From: Pseudomonas sp. BGr12
GTDB taxonomy: Bacteria > Pseudomonadota > Gammaproteobacteria > Pseudomonadales > Pseudomonadaceae
Direction of reading: 5' to 3'
NCBI RefSeq assembly: GCF_030272895.1
Contig: NZ_JALRNF010000011.1
Coordinates: 62,001 to 126,000 of the forward strand
Length of the DNA: 64,000 nucleotides
Positions within the stretch are counted from its first letter, which is position 1. Every line of letters begins with the position of its first letter. The notes below the pieces were generated by a model. That model had not been told where the DNA came from, did no database searches, and worked only from the letters and a program-made list of their open reading frames with translations. Below are positions 24,851 to 36,853 of the stretch, piece by piece. A program made the translations under genes and the position numbers.

Positions 24851-26416
24851 TCAGCGGTTGAAGCGCTCAACCAGCGAGTACTGGCTGGTCGCGGTGCGGG
24901 TCAGTTCTTCACTGAGCAGCGCCGAGTGCTGGGCCTGTTCGGAGGTCTGGTCGGCCAGCTGGGCAATGGTGCTGATGTTGCGGCTGATCTCGTCGGCCAC
25001 TGCAGTCTGCTCCTCGGTCGCCGCCGCGATCTGGGTCGCCATGTCGGTGATGTTGGCCACCGCTTCGCTGATGCCGACCAGTGCCTGGTCCGCTTCCATT
25101 ACCCGTGCCACACCCTCTTCAGCCTGGCGGTGACCGGCCTCCATGGTCTGCACGGCATTGCTGGCGGTCTGCTGCAGCTTGGCGATCAGGCCATGGATCT
25201 GCCCGGTCGATTCGCTGGTGCGCTGGGCCAGCTGGCGAACTTCGTCGGCCACCACGGCAAAACCTCGGCCCATTTCGCCGGCACGCGCCGCTTCAATGGC
25301 GGCGTTGAGGGCCAACAGGTTGGTCTGGTCGGCGATGCCTTTGATCACATCGACCACGCCGCCGATTTCATCGCTGTCGCGGGCCAGTTGGGTGACGGTC
25401 AGCCCGGTTTCGCCCACGGCTGCCGACAGGCGCTGGATGGCCTCGCGGGTCTCGCCGGCGATATCGCGGCCACGGCCGGTCAGGCGGTTGGCTTCCTGGG
25501 TGGCGTCGGCGGTGCGCTGGACGTGATTGGCTACTTCCTGGGTGGTGGCGGCCATCTGGTTGACCGCGGCGGCGACCTGTTCGGTCTCGACACGCTGGCG
25601 CTCCAGCCCCGAGGAGCTGTTGTGGGCCAGGGTGTCGGACTGCCGGGCCTGCTCGTTGAGGTGTTCGGCAGTGTCCTGCAGGCGGGTCAGGCAGGTCTTC
25701 ATCCGTGCGTCCTGGCTGAGCATGGCCATTTCCAGGCGCGCCTGGACACCACGGCTGTCGGTGTACATCTGCGCGATCAGCGGATCGGAGGTGCTTTGCT
25801 CGGCCAGGCGCAGCAGGCGCTTGAGGCCGCGTTGTTGCCAGCTCAGGCCGAGCAGCCCCAGTGGCACCGACAGGCCCGCCGCCAGGGCGAAGCCCCAGGA
25901 GTGACCGAGCCAGTTGCCGATCAAAAAGCCGATCTGGCTGACCAGGATGAACGGCAGCCAGTCCTGCACCACCGGCAGCCACTTGTCGCGCCGCGGAATG
26001 GCCGACTTGCCCTGGTTGATGCGCTGGTACAGCGCTTCGGCCCTGCGGATCTGCTCGGCGGTCGGCTTGACCCGCACCGATTCGAAGCCCACCACCTGGT
26101 TGTTCTCGAACACCGGCGTGACATAGGCGTTGACCCAGTAATGATCACCGCTCTTGCAACGGTTCTTGACGATCCCCATCCATGGCAGGCCCTGCTTGAG
26201 CGTGGCCCACATGTGCGCAAACACCGCGGGTGGTACATCCGGGTGGCGCACCAGGTTGTGCGGGGCGCGCATCAGCTCCTCGCGGGAAAAGCCGCTGATT
26301 TCGACGAAGGCATCATTGCAATAGGTGATGACACCCTTGGTATCGGTGGTCGAGATCAAACGTTGTTGGGCAGGAAAAGTCCGTTCGCGCTGGGTAATCG
26401 GCTGGTTATTACGCAT
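24851..26416 (-). CDS. aer: PAS-containing chemoreceptor, Aer aerotaxis type
   Basis: This 521-residue protein starts with a cytoplasmic PAS domain typical of Aer ([25 protein letters not shown], then [11 protein letters not shown]). A membrane hairpin near 150-190 ([17 protein letters not shown] and [17 protein letters not shown]) follows, then the methyl-accepting signalling domain with the conserved tip [20 protein letters not shown]. Aer senses redox or energy state through FAD and drives taxis to oxygen. The neighbouring acnA gene fits the aer-acnA pairing in P. aeruginosa. The ATG at 26416 is preferred to the TTG at 26434. Confidence 0.88.
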   Translation of the reverse strand: MRNNQPITQRERTFPAQQRLISTTDTKGVITYCNDAFVEISGFSREELMRAPHNLVRHPDVPPAVFAHMWATLKQGLPWMGIVKNRCKSGDHYWVNAYVTPVFENNQVVGFESVRVKPTAEQIRRAEALYQRINQGKSAIPRRDKWLPVVQDWLPFILVSQIGFLIGNWLGHSWGFALAAGLSVPLGLLGLSWQQRGLKRLLRLAEQSTSDPLIAQMYTDSRGVQARLEMAMLSQDARMKTCLTRLQDTAEHLNEQARQSDTLAHNSSSGLERQRVETEQVAAAVNQMAATTQEVANHVQRTADATQEANRLTGRGRDIAGETREAIQRLSAAVGETGLTVTQLARDSDEIGGVVDVIKGIADQTNLLALNAAIEAARAGEMGRGFAVVADEVRQLAQRTSESTGQIHGLIAKLQQTASNAVQTMEAGHRQAEEGVARVMEADQALVGISEAVANITDMATQIAAATEEQTAVADEISRNISTIAQLADQTSEQAQHSALLSEELTRTATSQYSLVERFNR

Positions 26417-26492
26417 GAGCTGTTCAATCCGCAAGGCTTTGAAGGGTTATCGGCAGCATGGGGTTTTTGTTGAACGAATATTTAACGACTGA

Positions 26493-27269
26493 TTACCCCG
26501 GGACGAGCATGGGGTAGGTAAATCCAGTGAAGTGGGCCAGGTTCAGGGCAAAATGACACAACACGGCAGCGAACAAGCCGCCAAAACGATAGGCCAGCCC
26601 GTAACCGAGACCGGCCAGGGTCGCCAGTGCGAACCACTGCCATCCCGCTCCCAGGTGCGCAAGGCCGAACAGGGCGGCCGCCAGCAGCAGGGCCAGGTGG
26701 CGGTTATGGGTCAGACGTTCGAGCCCACCCTGGATATAACCGCGAAACAGCAACTCTTCGGTGAGGCTGACCAGCAGCAGGTTGTTCAGCGCCCAGAGCC
26801 AGGCCTGCTCCGGCCACTTGGGGGCCCAGGTGATCATCCCCATCAGCCAGGCGCCGCCCAGGCAGGCGGCAATGACGCCTGGCAAGGTCAAGGCCAGGCT
26901 TGCAACCAGGCGTTTGCCACTCAGCGCCAGCACCCAGGGGCAGGCCAGCAGTAGCCAGAAGCCGATCAAGGGCTTGTCCAGGTTCAGGTACAGGGAAAAG
27001 GGCAGGGCGCCGGCGCTGAGGACGGCCTTGTCGATCACCCGGGTGCTATGGAAGCCTGGCAGCCAGTGCAGCGCCAGGGCCAGGGCCAGCAGCACGAACA
27101 GCCCGTGGCCGCAGCCTTGCTGCCAGCGGCCGGGGCGATTGACCAACAGCCCTGCGCAGAGCAGGGCAATCAGGCTGGGCAGCACCAGCAGGCCAAGGCT
27201 GCCATGGACGAGCGCAACGCTGTAGCCAAGGCCCAGCAGGGCCAGTCCAATCCGTTGGGACACCAACAT
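26493..27269 (-). CDS. CPBP-family intramembrane metalloprotease (Abi/CAAX type)
   Basis: This 258-residue, very hydrophobic protein has about seven membrane segments. The CPBP motifs are present: EELLFRG (Glu-Glu plus Arg), a later FGLAHLG histidine, and CHFALNLAH near the C-terminus. The family includes Rce1-like prenyl proteases and bacteriocin-immunity proteins. There is no bacteriocin gene nearby, so no substrate can be proposed. It lies between aer and acnA on the same strand. Confidence 0.88.
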   Translation of the reverse strand: MLVSQRIGLALLGLGYSVALVHGSLGLLVLPSLIALLCAGLLVNRPGRWQQGCGHGLFVLLALALALHWLPGFHSTRVIDKAVLSAGALPFSLYLNLDKPLIGFWLLLACPWVLALSGKRLVASLALTLPGVIAACLGGAWLMGMITWAPKWPEQAWLWALNNLLLVSLTEELLFRGYIQGGLERLTHNRHLALLLAAALFGLAHLGAGWQWFALATLAGLGYGLAYRFGGLFAAVLCHFALNLAHFTGFTYPMLVPG

Positions 27270-27339
27270 GGAACATCCTTCAGCAGTGAAAACCTGAAGC
27301 CTACGACAGTCCAGGCGGTGTCCGGGACACGCGGATGGC

Positions 27340-30081
<2,742 letters not shown>

Positions 30082-30176
30082 ACCAACTCCTTCTGCGCCG
30101 GTGAACGGCAATCTTCCTTGCTGTCGCCGGTTCACCGCCTCTGTGACGGTCCGCACGGCACGGACCCTGGCTGAAT

Positions 30177-30208
30177 GGTCAGGTTAGTCCCGATTGGCGC
30201 ACCTGACC
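30177..30208. promoter_or_regulatory. Perfect 8-bp inverted repeat between acnA and rlmM
   Basis: GGTCAGGT (30177-30184) and ACCTGACC (30201-30208) are perfect inverted arms separated by 16 bases. It lies about 100 bases upstream of acnA and about 130 upstream of rlmM, so it could be an operator for either. A second imperfect dyad (CGGTGAAC ... GTTCACCG) lies in the acnA leader at about 30100-30137. Confidence 0.4.
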
Positions 30209-30334
30209 AAGAACTGGACCGGCGGGGCATGTCACCGGTTCCGAACTTCCTTTATCATTCGCCGATTTACCGGCGCAGTGCATTGCGCCCGGTCAGGGTC
30301 GGCGTGATTGGCCGCCCACCCTCCTGGAGTGAAG

Positions 30335-31399
30335 ATGAATACCCTGTTTATGCATTGCCGGCCCGGTTTCGAGAGCGAAGTCTGTGCCGAAATCGCCGAG
30401 CATGCCGCCCGCCTGAATGTCCCCGGCTACGCCAAGGCCAAGCCGCAGAGCGCTTGCGCCGAGTTCATCTGCAACGATGCCGAAGGCGCCGAGCGGCTGA
30501 TGCGCGAACTGCGCTTTGCCCAGTTGATATTCCCGCGCCAGTGGGCGCGCGGCAGTTTCATCGAGTTGCCGGAAACCGACCGCATCAGCGTGCTGCTTGA
30601 GCACCTGGCCGATTACCCGGTGTGTGGCAGCCTGTGGCTGGAAGTGATGGACACCAACGAGGGCAAGGAGCTTTCGACCTTCTGCCGCAAGTTCGAGGTC
30701 CCGTTGCGCAAGGCGCTGGGCAAGGCCGGGCGGCTGGTCGAGGATGCCGGCAAGCCGCGTCTGCTGCTGACCTTCGTCAGCGGCCGGCGGGTGTTTGCAG
30801 GCCTGGCCGATGCCGACAACTCGGCGATGTGGCCCATGGGCATCCCGCGCCTGAAGTTCCCCCGCGAAGCGCCAAGCCGCTCGACCCTGAAGCTGGAAGA
30901 GGCCTGGCACCATTTCATTCCCCGCGACCAGTGGGATGCGCGGCTGTCCGACGACATGACCGGCGTCGACCTGGGTGCTGCGCCCGGGGGCTGGACTTAC
31001 CAGTTGGTCAAGCGCGGGATGCTGGTCACCGCCATCGACAATGGCCCCATGGCCGAGAGCCTGATGGACACCGGGCTGGTCCAGCACCTGATGGCCGACG
31101 GTTTTACCTACAAACCCCGGCAGACGGTGGACTGGATGGTCTGCGATATCGTCGAGAAGCCGGCGCGCAGTGCCGCCTTGCTGGAAACCTGGCTGGGCGA
31201 GGGGCTGTGCCGCGAGGCGGTGGTCAACCTCAAGCTGCCGATGAAGCAGCGCTATGCCGAGGTGCGGCGCTTGCTCGATCGTATCGAAGAGGGGTTCAAG
31301 GCACGCAAGGTCAAGGTGTCGATCGGCTGCAAGCAGCTGTATCACGATCGTGAAGAGGTGACCTGCCACCTGCGGCGCCTGGACCTGAAACCGCGTTGA
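30335..31399 (+). CDS. rlmM: 23S rRNA 2'-O-ribose C2498 methyltransferase
   Basis: This 354-residue protein starts MNTLFMHCRPGFESEVCAEI and has a THUMP-like N-terminal part. The SAM-binding motif is GVDLGAAPGGWTYQL (about residues 207-221) and the K-D-K-type catalytic residues are in VCDIVEKPAR and NLKLPMKQRY, all as in RlmM (YgdE). It methylates the ribose of C2498 in 23S rRNA. The ATG at 30335 has GGAGTGAAG upstream. Confidence 0.96.
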   Translation: MNTLFMHCRPGFESEVCAEIAEHAARLNVPGYAKAKPQSACAEFICNDAEGAERLMRELRFAQLIFPRQWARGSFIELPETDRISVLLEHLADYPVCGSLWLEVMDTNEGKELSTFCRKFEVPLRKALGKAGRLVEDAGKPRLLLTFVSGRRVFAGLADADNSAMWPMGIPRLKFPREAPSRSTLKLEEAWHHFIPRDQWDARLSDDMTGVDLGAAPGGWTYQLVKRGMLVTAIDNGPMAESLMDTGLVQHLMADGFTYKPRQTVDWMVCDIVEKPARSAALLETWLGEGLCREAVVNLKLPMKQRYAEVRRLLDRIEEGFKARKVKVSIGCKQLYHDREEVTCHLRRLDLKPR

Positions 31400-31402
31400 A
31401 TT

Positions 31403-31490
31403 GATCGCCGGCTCTGCCGGCTCCCACAGGGACAGAAATTCCCACAGGGATGGGGCTGACACTTGTGGGAGCTGGCGTAGCCGGCGATGA
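31403..31490. repeat. Inverted pair of REP elements, second sequence type
   Basis: ATCGCCGGCTCTGCCGGCTC near 31404 and its inverted partner GTGGGAGCTGGCGTAGCCGG ending near 31490 flank a spacer that contains an extra CCCACAGGGA. The core is GAGCTGGC..GCCGGCGAT, unlike the GCGGGCTTGCCCCGCG core elsewhere in the window. Confidence 0.75.
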
Positions 31491-31554
31491 GGTCCTCAAG
31501 GATGACGCGAAGGCCCCCTTGCGCGACAATAGCTGATTGTTTCCGGAGTTCTAC

Positions 31555-31797
31555 ATGACCGATTTCACCCCAGACGCCATCCTCGACGCCACCGGCCTGA
31601 ACTGCCCGGAGCCGGTGATGATGCTGCACCAGCACGTGCGCGACCTGGCCGCCGGCGGCCTGCTCAAGGTGATTGCCACCGACCCGTCGACGCGTCGCGA
31701 TATCCCCAAGTTCTGCGTGTTCCTCGGCCATGAGCTGGTCCAGCAACAGGAAGATGCCGGCACCTACCTGTACTGGATCCGCAAGAAAGTCGACTAG
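31555..31797 (+). CDS. tusA: Sulfur carrier protein TusA
   Basis: This 80-residue protein has the TusA active-site motif [11 protein letters not shown], with the persulfide-carrying Cys17, and the C-terminal pattern Q-x-E..G.Y.Y.I.K. It passes sulfur from IscS to the Tus relay for tRNA 2-thiouridine and other sulfur routes. The ATG at 31555 is preferred to a TTG 18 bases earlier; GGAG lies nine bases upstream of it. Its last 4 bases overlap the convergent MATE gene. Confidence 0.96.
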   Translation: MTDFTPDAILDATGLNCPEPVMMLHQHVRDLAAGGLLKVIATDPSTRRDIPKFCVFLGHELVQQQEDAGTYLYWIRKKVD

Positions 31798-33191
31798 GCG
31801 CGCCCAGCCCGGCGAATGTGCCGGGCGCTGCTGCGTGCCAGGCGGATCGACAGCATCAGCGCCGCGCAGGTCAGGCCGGCAATCAGGCCTTCCCACAGGC
31901 CGTTTGGCCCGCTGGCCGGGCCGAAGTGGTCGGTCAGGCCGAGCAGGTAGCCCACCGGCAGGCCGATACCCCAGTAAGCGAACAGGGTCAGGATCATGGT
32001 TACCCGTGTGTCCTGGTAGCCGCGCAGCGCGCCTGCGGCAATCACCTGGATGGCATCGGAGAACTGGTACAGCGCGGCATACACGATCAGCATGGCGGCA
32101 ATCTGGATCACCGCGGTGTCCGGGGTGTAGATCGAGGCGATCGGTTCGCGCAGCAGCAGGATGAACGCTGCCGAGAAACAGGCGAACACCAGTGCCGCAC
32201 CCAGGCCGACCAGGGCGGCGAAGCGGGCCTGGCGCGGCTGGCCGGCGCCGACCGCCTGGCCGACCCGCACGGTCACGGCCATCCCCAGCGAATAAGGAAT
32301 CATGAACAGCAGCGAGCTGATGTTCAGGGCGATCTGGTGCCCGGCCACCACGGTCGGGCCAAGGCTGCCGATCAGCAGGGCGATCACCGCAAAGATGCTC
32401 GACTCGGCGAATACCGCGATACCGATGGGCAGGCCGACGCCTACCAGGCGCTTGATCACTGCCCACTGCGGACGCTCGAAACGCACCAGTACCCGACTGC
32501 CCTCATAGGCCGGGGCCCAGCGGGTCCAGGCGGCCATGCCCAGGGCCATGAACCACATGACAATGCCACTGGCCCAGCCACAACCGACGCCACCCAGGGC
32601 CGGCAGGCCGAAGTGGCCGTAGATCAGCACGTAGTTCAGCGGGATGTTCAGCAACAGGCCTAGCAGGCCGATGACCATGCTTGGCCGGGTGCGGCCCAGG
32701 CCATCGCTGTAGCAGCGCAGCACATAGTAGAGGGCGATGCCGGGAAAGCCGAAGGCGATGCCTTGCAGGTAGCCCATGCTCGGCGCGACCAGTTGCGCAT
32801 CGACCTTCATCACCTGCAGCACCGGCTCGGCGCTGAGCAGCAGGGCGCTGCCGATCAGGCCGACGGCCAGCGCCAGCCACAGGGCCTGGCGCACCAGCGG
32901 GCCGATCTCGGCGTGCTGGCCGGCGCCGAAGCGCTGGGCGACCTTGGGCGTGGTGGCCAGCAGGATGCCGGTCATCAGCAGGAACAGCGGGATCCAGATC
33001 GAGTTGCCCAGGGCCACGGCCGCCAGGTCACGCGGGCTGACCCGCCCGGCCATCACGGCATCGACGAAGCCCATGGCGGTGGTGGCCAGCTGCGCGATGA
33101 TGATGGGCGTGGCCAGCCACAACAGACTGCGCAACTCGGTGCGAATACGGGCAGGGCGGGAGAGGGGGGCAGAGAGGGTGTCGGCGGTCAT
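31794..33191 (-). CDS. MATE-family multidrug efflux transporter (NorM/PmpM type)
   Basis: This 465-residue membrane protein has about 12 hydrophobic segments in two pseudo-repeats, typical of MATE pumps. Early conserved features are [21 protein letters not shown] and the second-half counterpart [15 protein letters not shown]. It should export cationic drugs in exchange for H+ or Na+. The ATG at 33191 begins a short cytoplasmic N-terminus. The substrate range cannot be read from sequence. It is convergent with tusA and divergent from pdxB. Confidence 0.93.
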   Translation of the reverse strand: MTADTLSAPLSRPARIRTELRSLLWLATPIIIAQLATTAMGFVDAVMAGRVSPRDLAAVALGNSIWIPLFLLMTGILLATTPKVAQRFGAGQHAEIGPLVRQALWLALAVGLIGSALLLSAEPVLQVMKVDAQLVAPSMGYLQGIAFGFPGIALYYVLRCYSDGLGRTRPSMVIGLLGLLLNIPLNYVLIYGHFGLPALGGVGCGWASGIVMWFMALGMAAWTRWAPAYEGSRVLVRFERPQWAVIKRLVGVGLPIGIAVFAESSIFAVIALLIGSLGPTVVAGHQIALNISSLLFMIPYSLGMAVTVRVGQAVGAGQPRQARFAALVGLGAALVFACFSAAFILLLREPIASIYTPDTAVIQIAAMLIVYAALYQFSDAIQVIAAGALRGYQDTRVTMILTLFAYWGIGLPVGYLLGLTDHFGPASGPNGLWEGLIAGLTCAALMLSIRLARSSARHIRRAGRA

Positions 33192-33346
33192 CGGTGTCAC
33201 AAGGCAGGCGTCCCCAGGAAAAGTGCGCGGAACACACCAGTATACGCCTTGACGCATTGGTCAGGAAACTCGCCAGGTGCCAGCGCGCCTCGCTGGATTC
33301 GCCTCCGGCAAGGGCCTACACTGCGATCCCCCGATAGGAGAGCGCC

Positions 33347-34489
33347 ATGCTGATTGTTGCCGACGAGAATATTCCGCTGCTCGATGCCTTCTTTGCCGGA
33401 TTCGGCGAGATCCGCCGCTATCCCGGGCGCGCCATCGACGCGGACTGTGTCAGGGATGCCGATGTGCTTCTGGTGCGCTCGGTGACCCGGGTCGACCGGG
33501 CACTGCTTGAAGGCAGCAAGGTGCGCTTCGTCGGCACTTGCACCATTGGTACCGATCACCTGGCCCTGGACTACTTCGCCGAAGCCGGGATCCAGTGGTC
33601 AAGTGCGCCAGGCTGCAACGCGCGCGGCGTGGTCGATTATGTGCTGGGCAGCCTGCTGACCCTGGCCGAGCTGGATGGCGCCGAACTGTCCGGGCGTACC
33701 TATGGCGTGGTTGGCGCCGGCGAAGTCGGCGGGCGCCTGGTCGAGGTGCTGCGTGGCCTGGGCTGGAACGTGCTGGTCTGCGATCCACCGCGCCAGGCCC
33801 GTGAAGGCGGTGACTATGTCAGCCTGGAGCGGATTCTCGATACGTGCGACGTGATCAGCCTGCACACCCCGTTGAGCCGCGAAGGCCAGCATGCCACCTG
33901 GCATTTGCTCGCTGCCGCGGAACTGGCACGCCTGCGCCCGGGGGCGTGGCTGATCAACGCCAGCCGTGGTCCGGTGATCGACAATGTGGCGCTGCGCGAG
34001 TTGCTGCTCGAGCGCGAGGATGTCCTGGCGGTGCTGGATGTCTGGGAAGCCGAGCCGCAGGTGGATCTGGAGCTGGCCGACCTCTGCGTGCTGGCCACTC
34101 CACACATCGCCGGCTACAGCCTGGACGGCAAGCAGCGCGGCACGGCGCAGATCTACCAGGCGTTCTGTGCCTGGCGTGGCGAGCCGGCAGCGGTGCAATT
34201 GGCCGACCTGTTGCCGCAACCCTGGCTGGCCGAAATCGGCCTGCAGGCTGAAACCGACCCGGCCTGGGCCCTGGCGACCCTGTGCCGCGCCGTCTACGAT
34301 CCGCGCCGCGACGATGCCGATTTCCGCCGCAGCTTGAGCAGTGACGTGCAGGAACAGAAGGCGGCCTTCGATGCCTTGCGCAAGCACTATCCGTCACGTC
34401 GCGAGATCGAGGGGCTGCTCGTGCGCCTGCACGGCGACGCGCCGCAATTGGCACAGATGGTCAGGGCGCTGGGTGGTGTGCTGGTGTGA
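33347..34489 (+). CDS. pdxB: Erythronate-4-phosphate dehydrogenase
   Basis: This 380-residue NAD-dependent enzyme of the DXP-independent pyridoxal phosphate pathway is a D-2-hydroxyacid dehydrogenase by fold. The Rossmann motif is [12 protein letters not shown], with the catalytic Arg region [10 protein letters not shown] and the catalytic His in [15 protein letters not shown]-terminal dimerisation domain specific to PdxB follows. It begins [16 protein letters not shown], as PdxB proteins do. GGAG lies seven bases before the ATG. Confidence 0.96.
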   Translation: MLIVADENIPLLDAFFAGFGEIRRYPGRAIDADCVRDADVLLVRSVTRVDRALLEGSKVRFVGTCTIGTDHLALDYFAEAGIQWSSAPGCNARGVVDYVLGSLLTLAELDGAELSGRTYGVVGAGEVGGRLVEVLRGLGWNVLVCDPPRQAREGGDYVSLERILDTCDVISLHTPLSREGQHATWHLLAAAELARLRPGAWLINASRGPVIDNVALRELLLEREDVLAVLDVWEAEPQVDLELADLCVLATPHIAGYSLDGKQRGTAQIYQAFCAWRGEPAAVQLADLLPQPWLAEIGLQAETDPAWALATLCRAVYDPRRDDADFRRSLSSDVQEQKAAFDALRKHYPSRREIEGLLVRLHGDAPQLAQMVRALGGVLV

Positions 34490-34498
34490 TGCGGGCAA

Positions 34499-34524
34499 TA
34501 AAAACCCGGCGTTGATGCCGGGTT
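34499..34524 (-). terminator. Terminator shared by pdxB and the convergent small gene
   Basis: AACCCGGC (34503-34510) and GCCGGGTT (34517-34524) form an 8-bp stem with a 6-base loop. The preceding A-rich run (AATAAAA) gives the U-run on the minus strand, so it best stops the small gene at 34539-34724. pdxB probably uses the stem from the other side. Confidence 0.75.
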
Positions 34525-34538
34525 GAGAAATTCGGGGG

Positions 34539-34724
34539 TCAGGGATTCTTCTGGGCGCGCTCTTCACGGCTTTTTTCCAGCTTCTCGCACGCTTGCTGGA
34601 TCATGTCCTCGGTGATCTCGACCTCTTGCCCGTCAGGGCCGATGATCGAGCCGCACACCGGCACCTTCGGCGCCTCGGCTTTTGGCGCGGTTGCTTGCTC
34701 TGTTTTCCCTTGCTGCAAGCTCAT
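34539..34724 (-). CDS. Small conserved-looking hypothetical protein (61 residues)
   Basis: The 61-residue hydrophilic protein has an Ala/Lys/Pro-rich linker (EQATAPKAEAPK) followed by a compact C-terminal part, VCGSIIGPDGQEVEITEDMIQQACEKL, that looks like a small folded motif with two Cys. I recognise no family. The start at 34724 is supported by GAGGAG about 10 bases upstream. It has its own terminator and is divergent from the ABC exporter gene. Confidence 0.75.
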   Translation of the reverse strand: MSLQQGKTEQATAPKAEAPKVPVCGSIIGPDGQEVEITEDMIQQACEKLEKSREERAQKNP

Positions 34725-34856
34725 TTCCTGTCTCCTCATCAGGTTACCAGCTAAGACTAGGCGCGTTGGGTGACTGGCGTGTGACAGCGCGGGGCCGGTC
34801 ACTCCACGACCTTGGTCAAGTCCAACAGAAAGCAAGGTAAAGCTCCAGTGGTACTT

Positions 34857-34873
34857 TAGACCAAAACGGTCTA
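34857..34873. promoter_or_regulatory. Small inverted repeat upstream of the ABC exporter gene
   Basis: TAGACC (34857-34862), AAAAC and GGTCTA (34868-34873) form a perfect 6-bp dyad with a 5-base centre. It lies 65 bases before the exporter ATG in a divergent intergenic region. It has the size of a dimeric repressor operator. Confidence 0.35.
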
Positions 34874-34938
34874 TCAGCCATTGGAGCGGGCCTTAAAGGG
34901 TGTAGGCTGAATCAAAACCACGGAGCTTCGGTCCTTCC

Positions 34939-36711
34939 ATGTTCAAGCGTTTTTCCGAGCGCCAACGCCAGGCCCTGCGCCTGGGCTGGCGCTTTATCCG
35001 GCCATACCGCAAACAGGTGGTGCTGGCGTTGCTGGCGCTGGTGCTGACCGCCGGCATCACCCTGTCCATGGGCCAGGGTATTCGCATGCTGGTCGACCAG
35101 GGCTTCATGACCGGCTCGCCGCACTTGCTCAACCAGTCCATCGGCGTGTTCCTGGCGTTGGTCGTGGCGCTGGCGATCGGCACTTTCAGCCGCTTCTACC
35201 TGGTGTCATGGATCGGCGAGCGCTGCGTGGCCGATATCCGCCAGCAGGTGTTCGATCACCTGATCTACCTGCACCCGGGTTTTTTCGAGAGCAACCGCAG
35301 CTCGGAGATCCAGTCGCGCCTGACCGCCGATACCACCTTGCTGCAGTCGGTGATCGGCTCGTCGCTGTCGATGTTCCTGCGCAACGTGCTGATGGTGCTG
35401 GGCGGCATCGTGCTGTTGTTCGTCACAAACCCCAAGCTCACCAGTATCGTGGTGCTGGCCCTGCCGCTGGTGGTTGCGCCGATCCTGATCTTCGGCCGGC
35501 GGGTGCGCAGCCTGTCGCGCCAGAGCCAGGATCGCATCGCCGACGTCGGCAGCTATGTGGCCGAGACCCTCGGGCAGATCAAGACCGTGCAGGCCTACAA
35601 CCACCAGGGCAGCGACCAGCAACGCTTCGCCGACACGGTGGAGGCGGCGTTCAGCGTCGCCCGCAAACGCATTCGCCAGCGTGCCTGGCTGATCACCCTG
35701 GTGATCGTGCTGGTGCTCGGCGCCGTGGGCGTAATGCTCTGGGTCGGTGGCATGGACGTGATCGCCGGGCGGATTTCCGCCGGTGAACTGGCCGCCTTTG
35801 TGTTCTACAGCCTGATCGTCGGCAGTGCCTTCGGCACCGTCAGCGAGGTGATCGGTGAGTTGCAGCGGGCTGCCGGCGCGGCGGAGCGGATCGCCGAGTT
35901 GCTGGCTGCGCGCAGCGAGATCAGCGCGCCGGCCCAGGGGCTGGAACGTTCGGCGCCGCGGGCCAGGGGGCGGATCGAGTTGCAGGCGGTGCGCTTTGCC
36001 TACCCCTCGCGCCCCGAGCCCGCCGCCATCGATGGCTTGAGCCTGACCGTCGAGCCGGGTGAAACCCTGGCCCTGGTCGGGCCGTCGGGGGCAGGCAAGT
36101 CGACCCTGTTCGACCTGCTGCTGCGCTTCTACGATCCCCAGCAAGGCCGCATTCTGCTTGACGGTCAAGCTATCGACTGCCTCGATCCCCTGGACCTGCG
36201 CCGGCACTTCGCCCTGGTGGCGCAGAATCCGGCGCTGTTCTTCGGCACGGTGGAGGAGAACATTCGCTATGGCCGGGCCGCTGCGAGCATGGCCCAGGTC
36301 GAAGCCGCCGCGCGCAGCGCCCACGCCCATGACTTCATCCTGCAATTGCCCCAGGGCTACCAGACCCACCTTGGCGATGCCGGCCTGGGCCTGTCGGGCG
36401 GCCAGCGGCAGCGCTTGGCGATCGCCCGGGCCTTGCTGGTGGATGCGCCGATCCTGCTGCTGGACGAAGCCACCAGCGCCCTCGATGCCCACAGCGAGCA
36501 CCTGATCCAGCAGGCGCTGCCGACCCTGATGAGCGGGCGTACCACCCTGGTGATCGCCCATCGGCTGGCCACGGTGCAACACGCCGATCGCATCGCGGTG
36601 ATCGACCAGGGGCGCCTGGTGGCGATTGGCACTCACCGTCAACTGCTGGTCGAGAGCCCGTTGTATGCACGCCTGGCGGCATTGCAGTTCAACACCGTTA
36701 CGGATTTGTGA
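34939..36711 (+). CDS. ABC transporter, fused permease and ATPase (MsbA-like)
   Basis: This 590-residue half-transporter has an N-terminal six-segment transmembrane domain (to about residue 310). The C-terminal nucleotide-binding domain has Walker A GPSGAGKST, Q-loop LVAQNPALF, signature LSGGQRQRL, Walker B ILLLDEATSALD and an H-loop IAHRLAT. It works as a homodimer and exports lipids or lipophilic drugs. It resembles MsbA/BmrA-type exporters, but waaA or lpxK is not adjacent, so it is probably not the essential msbA. Confidence 0.92.
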   Translation: MFKRFSERQRQALRLGWRFIRPYRKQVVLALLALVLTAGITLSMGQGIRMLVDQGFMTGSPHLLNQSIGVFLALVVALAIGTFSRFYLVSWIGERCVADIRQQVFDHLIYLHPGFFESNRSSEIQSRLTADTTLLQSVIGSSLSMFLRNVLMVLGGIVLLFVTNPKLTSIVVLALPLVVAPILIFGRRVRSLSRQSQDRIADVGSYVAETLGQIKTVQAYNHQGSDQQRFADTVEAAFSVARKRIRQRAWLITLVIVLVLGAVGVMLWVGGMDVIAGRISAGELAAFVFYSLIVGSAFGTVSEVIGELQRAAGAAERIAELLAARSEISAPAQGLERSAPRARGRIELQAVRFAYPSRPEPAAIDGLSLTVEPGETLALVGPSGAGKSTLFDLLLRFYDPQQGRILLDGQAIDCLDPLDLRRHFALVAQNPALFFGTVEENIRYGRAAASMAQVEAAARSAHAHDFILQLPQGYQTHLGDAGLGLSGGQRQRLAIARALLVDAPILLLDEATSALDAHSEHLIQQALPTLMSGRTTLVIAHRLATVQHADRIAVIDQGRLVAIGTHRQLLVESPLYARLAALQFNTVTDL

Positions 36712-36791
36712 CAGCGTTCCGCCGGCTGTCACATTTCTGTAGCAATCCCCTGAGACTATCTAGTCCAGCTGTTGCGTAACGCTCGAACCTG

Positions 36792-36821
36792 GCTGCTATC
36801 ACTCGATGGCAGCTTTTTTTT
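36792..36821 (+). terminator. Strong intrinsic terminator upstream of the chemoreceptor gene
   Basis: GCTGCTATC and GATGGCAGC pair over 9 bp (one G-U) with loop ACTC, followed by eight T residues. It lies 80 bases after the ABC exporter stop and 33 bases before the chemoreceptor ATG, so any chemoreceptor promoter must overlap it or read through it. Confidence 0.88.
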
Positions 36822-36853
36822 GGCTCCCATTCCTTGTTTCTGGATTCCTTCCG

